64,000 bases of DNA, taken from contig WBMV01002863.1 of assembly GCA_013396655.1 (NCBI GenBank), forward strand, positions 1-64,000, written 5' to 3'. A program made the position numbers and the translations under genes. The DNA comes from Campylorhamphus procurvoides. Lineage: Eukaryota > Chordata > Aves > Passeriformes > Dendrocolaptidae. Positions 12,163 through 22,832 of this stretch are shown piece by piece. The stretch's first letter is position 1. Every line of letters starts with the position of its first letter. A model generated the notes under the pieces. That model was given only the letters and a program-made list of their open reading frames with translations, was not told the DNA's origin and made no database searches.

Positions 12163-12229
12163 CTCATGGAATCCCACCATGGGTTGGGTTGGAAGGGACC
12201 TTAAAGATCATCCAGTCCCAGCTTGGCAG
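12163..12229 (-). mobile_element. CR1 LINE fragment, extreme 3' tip
   Basis: 'tcatggaatcccaccatgg' followed by 'gttgggttggaagggacc' and 'ttaaagatcatccagtccca' is the reverse complement of the CR1 3' tip. Only about 65 bases remain. Confidence 0.9.
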
Positions 12230-13829
12230 CATTTCATTGTCAATGCACAAAAGTCTCTGCAAGAGTGGCTGGAAATGGGTGGGAATATCAGCATGTTCTC
12301 CCTACAAACACTGAAAACACAAATGAAAACGAGCAAGAGCTAAAAAAACCTGTCAGATTATCTTTTTTCAGAGAGGTTTTTCCATTTGTCTTGTAGAATA
12401 TGAATGTTTTCACCCCCTGATGTTGCAGTTTCAGCCACCTGGAGAGCAATCTGAACTCTGACTCTCCCCGTGCTGATAAAAGGAGAGGAGACAGTGCAGT
12501 TGATCCAGGTTTTTTGGGTCAAATTCCATCTCCAGAACAATTCAGGAGTCCCTTGAACAACCTCTGCTGAGCTCCTGTCCCATCACCAGCAGGGGCTCTC
12601 AAACCCACTTGGCTTCTCCCTTTGCTCCCAGGGACAAGACACTGGAGGGATTTCCTGCTCTTCTTGCTTTGATTGTCTTTTTCTGCTCAGAAAATTCAGC
12701 TGCCTGAAGTTCATCCTTCTGGACTGAGTGCTTCGTGCTGAACAAATGGTGATAAGTCTTTGCTGGTGCTTTCAATAAATTAGAACGGGATGTTCAAGCC
12801 AATATTGAACTGACACAAATTAGATTTACCCAGCAAGATTTTTCAAAAATATTATCTTATCGAGCTACTCCTGCATTTTGCACCTGTCAGAAAAGGTTTG
12901 TTGCTTTATTTCATTAGCATGGCCTGTCAACCTTTAATTTTAAGTTGCCCAGCAGAACAGAAAAGGCATTTTGCTATGAGAGAACTTACTTTTCATGGTA
13001 AGAAACATCAGTGGATATGAAGCACCACTGTCTTTTCATGGTAAATTTTGTTTAGCCACTCAGATCACAATGTTTGCAAATTATTGAAATAGTTAAAATA
13101 CACAAGCCTGCCTCTGTTTATAACAGAACTTTCCGAGGCTACATACTTTTGTTTAAATAATAGCAATCTCTTTGAAAATATATGGTTTGGTTTTTTTTTT
13201 TCAGTTCTTACTCTGTGCAAGATGTAACTTTTTCCATCAAAAACGGTGGGGTTTGGAGCACCCATTTAAGGGAAGGCTCCAAACAGAAACATGAAAACGT
13301 GTGTATGCTGCTGCTACGGGAGATTTTTCATTTTAATGAAGTAAAGAAAGTCCTTCTTAGATCAATTCAGAGCAGTGGGTTTTTCTCAACACAACTCATT
13401 GTCTAAGGGGGTTATAAATGCTGAGGGAACACCAACCCTTCTTAGGGGTTGTGCTTTTGGGAAGGACAACCAAACTTCTGGCAGCTGCTGTCTGAAATCC
13501 ACCTTTCAAATGCTTTTCAGTGTATCTTGCAAAGAGGAAAAAGGGACCAGAGAAAAAAGGACCATTCTGGGAAGCAGCTGGGAACATCCCACCCCACCAG
13601 GAGCATCCTACCCCACCAGGAGCTTTCACAAGCTTTGCCACCTGTAGGTGACTCTTGGCAGCAAAGCCACCATCAACACCTACACAGCATTCAGCTAGAA
13701 CCTAAAGAATCCTTTGGACACCTTAGAGCTCTGAGAAGTGGAATCAGTTTTAAGGATTTGTGGTCAAAAGTCTCCAACTGACCATGTTTTCCACCCCAGA
13801 AGGGAAATGCATCTCTAGCACGGTGTCAT
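12230..13829. other. Unique non-coding sequence
   Basis: No gene is recognised. An approximately 220-base stretch at 12780-13000 combines motifs such as 'cacctgtcag' and 'attagcat' with little low complexity and could be a conserved non-coding element. A short 18-base tandem ('ccaccccaccaggagcat' and a near-copy) lies around 13588-13623. Open frames around 13380-13780 have no family resemblance. Confidence 0.35.
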
Positions 13830-13837
13830 TGACGTCA
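13830..13837. promoter_or_regulatory. Perfect CRE/ATF palindrome
   Basis: TGACGTCA is the full palindromic cAMP-response element bound by CREB/ATF proteins. The 8-mer contains a CpG, so it is rarer than chance in CpG-depleted bird DNA. No promoter or first exon is visible nearby, so a distal role or chance is equally possible. Confidence 0.35.
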
Positions 13838-14103
13838 CTAATTAAACTGACCAAAAAACCAGATCCTCTATAAGTGTTGAAACAGAAAAATTTGGTTTTC
13901 ATCAAGAAAAGCTACTTTTAGGTTAGCTGTGTATTGATTTTAGGCCACCAATAGCCCATTTCTGTGAATTGGTGATGGTCAATCCCTGGAAAATCCAAGC
14001 CTGTGGTCCATGAATGCCACATTTGATGGAAACAGTGTCAGAAGCCCTCGTTAAGAACTCCAGAGGTTTGGATCTCACTGACAGCACCACATCAAGCCAC
14101 TTC

Positions 14104-14239
14104 CACTCTTTGCTGCTGATTTTAATTACTGCCTGTTTGCATTTCTTTAAAGCGCAGCCAGATCTGCCTCAGACACAACATNGCACTCTTTGCTGCTAAT
14201 TTTAATTACTGCAAACCAGATCTGCCTCAGACACAACAT
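14104..14239. repeat. Tandem near-duplicate with a single N at the junction
   Basis: Copy one (14104-14181) and copy two (14184-14239) both start 'cactctttgctgct' and end 'tctgcctcagacacaacat', and the N at 14182 lies at the join. Copy two lacks about 22 internal bases and has one substitution. As at 5423, this fits two unmerged allelic or overlapping contig ends more simply than a genuine duplication. Confidence 0.8.
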
Positions 14240-15029
14240 TCTCCAGGTTGTCAGTCATTTCCCGATCCCAAAGCTAATTGGCAGCACTTGCAGAAGAGAA
14301 ACACTCCTTAGAAATGCCCTTTAGATCCACGTTCTTGAAGCCACATCACTGTTTATGCTCACTAACTAACAGATATATTGGTATCAATAAAAGACATTGC
14401 ATCCCAAACAAGCTGCTGAGACAGGACACATCTCTCTCCTGTGGAAAAAATTAAATCCTATCATGTCCCTCCTATGTTTCCAGCCTTAAAAGCCCAAAAA
14501 TCAAACTTGTTAGCAAAAATGGTAATAAGAGTGGGAAAGGATAAAAAATAGACTCTCCAAGCCAGAGAAATATGTCTAAAGGGCTTCTCTGAGATACTTT
14601 GACTTCCCTGTTATCACCCTCAGAAATCATTCCCACATAAACACCAATGCCCCAAATTCAGACCCCTCTTCCCTATTGTGGCCCACTATAAATAATCTGT
14701 ATTTGTGGATACTGCACATTCTGATGAGCAAGAACTTAAAATGCGTTATTTTGTATATTTACTAAAATTTGGAAAGTTTAGTCAGCCACCCAGCAAACAC
14801 TTTTAATGGCAAGGAAGAGAAAATAGTTCCTTTCTCCTTGTCTTTAAGGAGTCCCACTCCTGGCTTTGGCCAGCCCTGGTACACCCTGGTATATTTGTAT
14901 TTATTGCTTAAACTGAGATTTTCACATGGATTCCTCCACACTAGGACACAGGGCAGGGGGGGAAAGGAGCATTTTCAATGAGTTCTAGCATTTTATTACT
15001 TTTTCTGATCAGAGTTTCTATATTAAAAT
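14240..15029. other. Unique non-coding sequence
   Basis: No gene or interspersed repeat is recognised. AT-rich sequence with short random open frames. Confidence 0.45.
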
Positions 15030-15800
15030 GTAATACCGGGCTCGCCCTGCCGGCTGCTCCGTGGACGGACCTTTTTGCGGCTCACGCTGGAGCTGATAAG
15101 AGAACTGTGGTGTTTAATCTTTATCTGATCCCCACACACAGAGCACATCTCCTCGTGGTGCCCAGGCTGATAAGGACTGCTAGTGAAAGGAGGCTGTGCC
15201 GAGTCCAGGAGGACAGATCCAGAAGGATATATTGGCTGTTGACTCCAAGCCAACATCAAATCCCCTCCCGGTTAACACACAGGCACCACCTTCTCACCGA
15301 GCGTGTCCCCAGCCCTGTGACACAGGTCTCGCTTTATCTGAGCAAACAACACCCCCCTCATTTATCAGTTTGGTGTTGATCCACTTTTCTCCACGAGCTC
15401 AGTGATGGAGTGGAGAACAAACAGGCAAAGCAAACGCGCTTCCCTCCAGAGGGAGCAGAAGACGCTTCCCGGAGCTCCTGGGAGGGGAGGCAGCTCAATT
15501 TAACGTTCAAACACACGATACAGAACTGAAAGGGCTTCCTCGGGCTCGGCTAATGCCTCCTCAGAAATTTAATTCCCTAATTTCATCAGCCAGCGCAGTT
15601 TTCAGGGACATATTTAGAGGGCAAGTCGTTTGAGTGCAATTTTAAAGAAGCAGATTTGACACGGTGTCAATCTAGCGCCAGGCTGCATGGCATCTCCCAG
15701 GAAAACAATTAAATTTGGGGATGCAGCCTGCTTTAATCTCCTCTATCTCACTAGGCTAAAGTACTCTTTTACATAAGCAGCAAATATATTCAATATTTGA
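15030..15800. promoter_or_regulatory. Candidate enhancer block: CpG-enriched, GATA-motif cluster
   Basis: By hand count about 20 CpGs fall between 15030 and 15560, well above the surrounding sequence. WGATAR-type motifs occur at about 15094-15099, 15119-15125 (minus), 15168-15174 and 15333-15339 (minus). A partial CTCF-like 'cctccagagggagc' lies at 15443-15456. From about 15550 to 15800 the sequence becomes AT-richer with homeodomain cores and little low complexity, like many conserved non-coding elements. A 133-codon plus-strand frame (14978-15379) overlaps but resembles no protein I know. Conservation and activity are not shown. Confidence 0.35.
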
Positions 15801-18574
15801 TGATGTGCGACTTCAAATTTGTCCTTCACCGAGGAAAAGAACTCAAAGCTTTTAAAAAATGAAGACTAGAAGCTCAAACCACCCCCCCACTTCGTTTTTC
15901 CAAAATGAAAGGTCACACCAGTCACTGCCATTCTAAATTTCATTTATCTCCTTGATTTTATAAAAACCACTTAACTTCACATTTTGGGGTTGGACAGAGA
16001 CCTAAACAAAGATACTACAGAGAAAGAAACCCCTCACTCTGAGGTTCCTCACACAGGATGGGGTGTGCCACATTCCTTTCTGAGGACCTTGTGGGGAGTA
16101 GGAGGACTTTGTGTAGCTGAGGCTTCAGGACACTCAGAATAGAAATTAAATCTAGTTGGATTAATCAAAATGAAAATTGAATCATTATACACAAAGTCTC
16201 ATTATTTATATATACATATGAGTAATCAACAGGAAGGATCCAGGCTTAGGAAAATGATGTCATGTAAGAACAATTGCTTTCCAAACTTGCTCATGTTCCA
16301 ACAGAGAAGAATATTTATTTTGCAGGATGATCATTGCACAGCCTTGTCTCGTGCTCTAGTGAAACATCTCCCTTGAATTCACAAAGTAACTCCGTGGAAG
16401 GTGTAAAAAGCTTAGAATTGTCTGGGTTTTCCAAGGGTGGATGTTATATAAATCACAGAACCTGATTTATTAGAATACATTAATAATTTAGTAGGAAATT
16501 ACTGTCTACACCATGAAGACCTTGCCTTTTGTACTCTATAGAAGGTCATGGTCTAAATAGCCTGTGATGGGAAATGTTCAGACAGTGATGGGACAGTGGG
16601 TGGCTCATCATTTCCATGTCAAGGGACACGTCCCAGTGCAGGTTTAGAGACAAGTGACACTTGCAATTCCCACCAGAGAGGCCACACAACGTCCTTGGAG
16701 GGCCTGCCAAGGACCTCAAACTCAGTTGCCACCAGTTTGCTATTTCTAAAAGCAGCTCCTGGCTTTCAAGTCAGATCTTCCCATGGCTCAACACCAACTC
16801 CCCAGAGATCTGATTATCTCTGGGTAAAACCTGAACTATTTCTTGGGAGAAGGTGTCCTTGTGGAGGGTCAGGAGGATGATGATGGTGCTGAGGAGGGTT
16901 ACAAGGACACACATCCCTTTGGGTGCCTCTCAAAAGCCAACAGGGGACCTGGGATGTGGGAGGTTAAAGGCAAAAATCACTGAAGGGCAATTCCTGCCTC
17001 TGTATTCCAACAGTGCAGCACACAGGGCTCTGTGCAATGAGTTTGGGAAGTTGGGAAAAATAATATTTTTTTATTTTTAAGCTAACAAGGAGGCCAGTCC
17101 CATTTAAATTCTGCTCCTGCCTCGCAGCATGTCTGAACACAGAGAGGTCATGGCTCGATGCTGCTACTTTGATGATGGAAGAGAATTTTATATCCAGCTC
17201 CTCGAAGTTTTACTCAATCTTCTGGCTCTGCAAATATATTAGTTTACATTCCTAAGTGCACAAACACACTATTAGAATAATTTTCTCCTCTGAGATATAT
17301 TTGGCCTGGCCTAAATAAGGAACGGGACACCAAGCACAGCACAAGCCTGGTTTAAGGGCACAAAACCTTCACAGCTGACTCAGTGCCATGGAAGGGTCAC
17401 AGGGAGCAAGTCATGGCCTGGATAAAGGATGGATTAAGGTCCCTCTCCATGTCTTCCTCCTTCCTGGAGGGGAAGTTGTTCAGCCCTCAGGGACTTCTAC
17501 AGCAGAAGGTTACACTTCAGCTGAACCTTTAAGATTGAATTTCAAGGCACTCTAACAAAGAGCAGTTAATCCACAATGAGTTTTGTTACCAGCCCCAAGG
17601 GGTTCAGAGCCAACATCTCCTCCTCACACTCATTTTCTTCCCTCCTGCTCCTGACCCTGCTCCCTGTTAATATTATGTGCTGGCATATTTAGGAACTGTG
17701 ACTCAGCCTTCCCTCAGCCAGCCAGGAATGACACACTGTCCCTGAGGCTGCTCAGGAGCCCTGGCTGGAGTTTGCTAAACCCAAATTACAAAATATTCAC
17801 AGCAGACACATGGATGTGCAGGCTAAAAGGACCGAGACCTTTAATCCCACCTCCGAGAGCACAGGTTACACCAAAGCCACCCACCACTCTGAATTGCTCC
17901 CTTGGAGAAGCAGAGCAGCCCCTTATCCTGGAAAATGTCCTTGGAAGAGGCATGTATGACCTTTCTCCTGCTGGAGAAGAGCCAACTAGAGCTCGCAGCA
18001 CAGAGCTTCCCTTGGAATGACAGGGGACAACAAGCAGGTGTGGGATTTGGACTAGGACAAAGGGGACAAGGCAGAACCATCTGTTCCAGCTCATCCTTTG
18101 CTATTTGAAATGGATGAGAGAAGAAAAGATATTAATACGAAGAGCCCTGTGAGATAGGGTGCATCTCAAATCCCCACGACAGAACACACATCACATATTG
18201 TTTCCAGCACTGTAATTATCTGATAAAGCTATTAACCATCCCCCTAAGGTGCCATAAGGAATTCACAGTTCCCACCAAAGCAAGCTGAACCAGAGCCAGA
18301 GATTACTCAGCAACAGGAGGGGGAAAATATTATATCAGGAGAGTCATTTCCATGTGTTTCTGAGAAGCTTGAGGTGTGCAGAGCTTTGCTGACAAACAGA
18401 GCCCTGCTGGGAAACACAGCCCTGCTCCCTGAGCACCCCCTGGCACAGAGGAGGGAGGGGTTCATAGCTGGGCAAGGGTGGGGGCTCAGGGCATGTTCTG
18501 CTCCATCCCACACTGAACATCACTCAGGGAAAGACAACCAAGCCAGCACGGAGCCACCCCAAAATAAAACGTTA
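15801..18574. other. Unique non-coding sequence
   Basis: No gene is recognised. The stretch mixes AT-rich sequence with moderately GC-rich blocks (16600-16900 and 17800-18090) where frames are open on both strands because stops are scarce. No splice-bounded coding signal stood out. Confidence 0.4.
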
Positions 18575-18607
18575 CAGGCACAGAATGTTCTGAGTTGGAA
18601 GGGAATA
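18575..18607 (-). mobile_element. CR1 LINE remnant, 3' tip only
   Basis: 'cacagaatgttctgagttgg' followed by 'aagggaa' matches the reverse complement of the tip of one CR1 subfamily. At about 33 bases it is too short to be certain. Confidence 0.5.
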
Positions 18608-18997
18608 CTCTCTGGATTTTCTAAATTAGAAAAAAAGGCTGATTAGCTCGAGTTGCCATTAATAAGAGATTGACTGTCACCTTAAGACTCAGTTCAACAG
18701 AAACGAACCAACACTGAGGTTTCTCCAGACTCTTCCTGATGGTTGCCCAGCCCTGCTATCAATAACACCTTCTGCAAACTCCCTGCCTCCATTCTACTGG
18801 ACTTCTTTGCTTTACATTCTCATTTACCATTATCTTTGCTGGTAGGCCAGAAAAAAAGATATTCAGGCCATATTGATCACTTTTTTTTAGATTCCTTCCA
18901 TAATAATGCACTTGGGCAAAAGGATCTTCTGGATAAGGATCTCATTGAAAGGACAGAGCTCTAGACCTTTCTTTTCTGGTGGGAAAATTAGACAGGC

Positions 18998-19128
18998 TAC
19001 ATTGGAAGGCCAGGCTAGATGGAGCTTTGGATGACCTGTTCTGGTGGAAGGTGTCCCTGCCCATGGCACAGGGTGAAATGAGATGATCCTTGAGGTTCCT
19101 CTCAACCCAAACCATTCTGTGATTATGA
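18998..19128 (+). mobile_element. CR1 LINE fragment, 3' end
   Basis: The order is 'ggaaggccaggctagatgg', 'ggtggaaggtgtccctgccc', 'gagatgatccttgaggttcc', then 'aacccaaaccattctgtga'. This is the CR1 3' end in sense orientation, truncated to about 130 bases. Confidence 0.92.
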
Positions 19129-21779
19129 CTAAAGAAGCCCAAGTGTAGACATAAGATCCTCAATCACTTCGCTTAAATAACTAAGTAGAAATTATTAATG
19201 AGACAAGCGCCAAAATTGCAACTGTGGCCACTTCAGATGTGAGCAAAGCTACCCTGGAAAATAAACCTGAACCACCTGAATAAAATTCACATCTGAGGAA
19301 GGTTCCAGGGCTGATCCAGACACTGCTCCTTGAAGACTGACCAGCAGGGAAATACCTCCAGGGCAGTTTGGGTTTAGCTTCAATTTTTCATGTGCTAATA
19401 TTGACACAGAGACACTTTTCCCTCCTCACCTTCAGCAGGCAGCAAATACAAAGGGTGACATTGAGCCTTGTTTACCAGGGAGAGCAATTTCAATTCTCCT
19501 CTCTGCTCTTGTGTTATCTCAGTTTCTTCCCTCGCATTTATACCTTCCCTCTCCTCTGGATCACAATATTCTCATGTATAATTAATGTGCCATTAAGAGT
19601 TTTCAAGCTGTGAGGGCCAAGAGAGCCAAACCCAACCAGCAGCCCCCAAAATTGAGCTGTGACAGACTCAACCAGGCCACCTCCAGTCCCAAGGCAGGAG
19701 TGTCTCCACCTCTGCCTGTGCATTCATCTTCTTTGTGACCCACAATACCTTGCCAAACATCCCTGTTGGAATAATAAATCTGGATTTCACCTTCCCTTTT
19801 TAATTTTCTATTTCTGGGACAGCATTTTATCATTCTGGTAGTCCCTAACTACCACAAAAAAGTGGTTTTTCAAGCAGTTCCTGTACCAAACAAGAGTCTG
19901 CCCCACCCACACCCAAGGCCAGCCTGAGTACTGCAGAACAGAGCTGCAAAACAACACTAAAACAGGCTGAGCTATAACATTTATCCTTGTATTTTATCAT
20001 TCCACATATGGAGATATCACCTAATTGCCAGCAGACTAACAACAATTCTCATCTAGGGCCTCACCCAGAGCTCCTCAGAGTCAATGAGACCATTCTATTG
20101 CCTTCGAATGGCTTTGGATCACACCCAAAAGGAAAAAAAAACACCACCAAGATAAATTGCAAATTGTCTCATTAAGTTCTCCAAATGTCTTTTGAACCAC
20201 TTCCAGAAAAATAAATGAAGGAGGAAAAAAAGTATCCAAGCACTCCGACGGCATGACTCGAGTAAAAGAAGAAATAAAAATAAAAATGCACAGCCCAGAC
20301 TGGTTTCAGAGGGATCCAAGATAAAATATAATCACATCTTGCCACTGGCTCCTCGAGGCAGGGAGAGCAAAGCCTGCCCCAAGACTGCCCTTCTGCCCCA
20401 CCATTCAGCCTCTCCTTGCTCTTCAGGTGGCCACGTGGGAAGGGTTCCCACGACCATCAGCAGAAGGGACCACACTTGTCCCCACCTGCTTTGGGAAAAG
20501 CAGCCAAAACCCACCAAACCCTGACCAAACAGTTCCCTCAGTGCACGTGAATCCTGATTTATTTCTTTTCCTGCAAATCTTGGTTTTACCAAGAGCACGT
20601 GCACTTGCATCAAGTTTTCTTTATATATGTATACTAAAAAATTCTTGCAAGCCAAATACATCCAAAAAATCTATAATAGGTTCCCATTTCCAAGTGTTTT
20701 CAGATGGAAGGAGCCTAAATAGCTTTAATAGTCCTACCTCGGGCTTGGAAATCATCATCTGGGTAGCTGATGTGCTCCTGCTGGGATTTTCACTTTATCA
20801 TACACCTATAATTGGTTCATTTGGGCCTAACAAAGCCAAAAAAATTAATGTCACTGTCCTGAATGTTTCCTGTTCATTGCTGAACTAAACCCCTCTGCTG
20901 GCTGGTGATTATGAAGCATGATTGCCCTTGTAATTCTAATGTCTGCTTCCCTTCACTTACAACTCTCCCAGCACATAAAACCAAGGAAGAGATAGGAGAT
21001 TCATTAGCATTCCAAAATTAAAATCATTAAAGTGATCCCCCAATATCATCCTGCTGGATTTGGCATCAAATAAAGCTTTGTTGTAGAGTTTTCCTCACCC
21101 TGTTTGAGGAGGAGATGGTGCTGAGCTGCCAAATTCAAGCAGCAAAATCCACACCAAGCTGATGAGTTTTGAGGTGTTTTGGCAGGAAATTAAGCCAAAT
21201 TATTTTCTACTTTCACTTTAAATATTCATCCGACTTCATCACCTGGGAAAATATACATCCAAGTTTAACTCTACAAACTCTTCTGTAATCAAACAGATAA
21301 ACAAACAAACAATTTTCACATGATAATTAATTCAAGTAGCAAAAGCCCCAACCCCAGGATTATTCAGGTACTGGTAAGAGTTGCCTTCTCTTTGTGAAGG
21401 CTCCACCAGAAGCATTTCCTAAGGACAGAACAAGCTCCCATTCCAATTCAGATTTCCCCCCAAAAGAAATTGCAAATAAAACTTAAGAAAAAGGCACTTT
21501 AGAAGGTAGGGAAGGCTCCAGAGAAGGACTCCAGCCATTACAGCATGTAATTACTCCTTTTTTTTTTCACCCCCCAATCTTGTTCCTTGCATGGAGCTTG
21601 GCCACAGCCTGAGATGTATAAATTAAACATTCATAACCACAAGAGCTGCACAATAATAATAATTCTTTTTCTCTCCCAGCGTGTTTCATCCTGACAGGCC
21701 CCCTGAGGTGCAGCCAGCTGGCCACAGAAAGGCAGCATGTGCTGCAGAAGGAAGTGCCAGCGAGTCTTGGTGTCCATGT
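19129..21779. other. Unique non-coding sequence
   Basis: No gene or transposon is recognised. Two CACGTG E-boxes lie close together near 20545 and 20598. A 153-codon plus-strand frame at 20427-20888 has no recognisable domain and no splice support. Poly-T at 21559-21568. Confidence 0.4.
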
Positions 21780-21931
21780 CACGGAATCACGGGATCATTC
21801 AGGTTGGAAAAGCCCCCAGATCAGAGTCCATTCCCACCACTAACCCATGTCCCCAAATGCCACATCCACATGGCTTTTAAATCCCTCCAGGGATGGGGAT
21901 CCATCATTGCCCTGGGTGGACAACCCTTCCA
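21780..21931 (-). mobile_element. CR1 LINE fragment, 3' end
   Basis: 'cacggaatcacgggatcatt' followed by 'caggttggaaaagcc', 'ccaaatgccacatccacatg' and 'tccctccagggatgggga' is the reverse complement of a CR1 3' end. It is of the same type as the 6946 and 9228 copies but keeps the 3' tip. Confidence 0.92.
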
Positions 21932-22751
21932 GTCCCAAATACTTGTCCCCCATCCCTTTGGCTTTGATTAGACCCGACTCCATCAGTCCTGCTTTGCACC
22001 TCAGCACCCTTCCCAAGCCAGGTATTTCGTGTGTCCTCCAAGGGAATCTCCTCTGCCACCCAAAAGAACCACCCAGAAATTCAGTACCTACCAATGACCA
22101 CATGAAAAAGGCAAAGTCTGCAGGGACCCACCCTCCAGGGATCTCCCAGCTGCTGAAACACCTGCATGGATCATGTCACCATGAATTAGCAGCACTTTTT
22201 AGGTGCATGTCACCCAGTCCTAACATTTATTCACTTTATGTTACACCTTTGGTTATAATTTGATCATCCTGCCTGTTTTCTCCACACCCCTGGGACTCTT
22301 TAAAAATCACACACATAGTCAAGCCCAGTTCACACGAGAACACCACAGATAAATCCAGGCCAGCAATAAATAACCATTGGCTTCTCCCCTTGAGTGCTAG
22401 AACTGAATTTATCCAACTCCAAAGACTCCCAGGCTGCCTGTCCAATATCCCCATTTTCCACTCATCAGTCCCTGTGGCAACTTTCCCTTCTAATGGGCTT
22501 TATTTTTGCACTATTTTTGCACTAAAATGGCTCGAGTTGATGGCAGGATAATTTGTGCTTAATCAGGATCCCAAAGAACGGCATTACATGAAAAAAAAAA
22601 ATCAAATTATATGTGGCAGCAACTGAAGAACAGATGACAGATGTTCTGCAAATCTTATATCAATGGTCTTGAAAACTTATATCAAGCACAATTCCTGCTT
22701 GGAGCAACTCAGAGAAGTTTTGACAGAAAACTTTTAAGCCAGGAGACAACT

Positions 22752-22832
22752 TCAGATCCCTGTCCAACCTGGCCTTGGACACTTCCAGGGATGAGGAATC
22801 CACAACCTCTCTGGGCAACTGTTTCTTCAATG
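22752..22832 (-). mobile_element. CR1 LINE fragment, internal piece
   Basis: 'ccctgtccaacctggccttg', 'gacacttccagggatgagg' and 'acctctctgggcaactgttt' match the reverse complement of the CR1 segment upstream of the 3' tip. About 80 bases, lacking both ends. Confidence 0.88.

Noticed and set aside
14978..15379. 133-codon plus-strand ORF
   Set aside because: It has no known relatives and no splice signals, and the CpG-rich motif cluster explains the region better as regulatory DNA.
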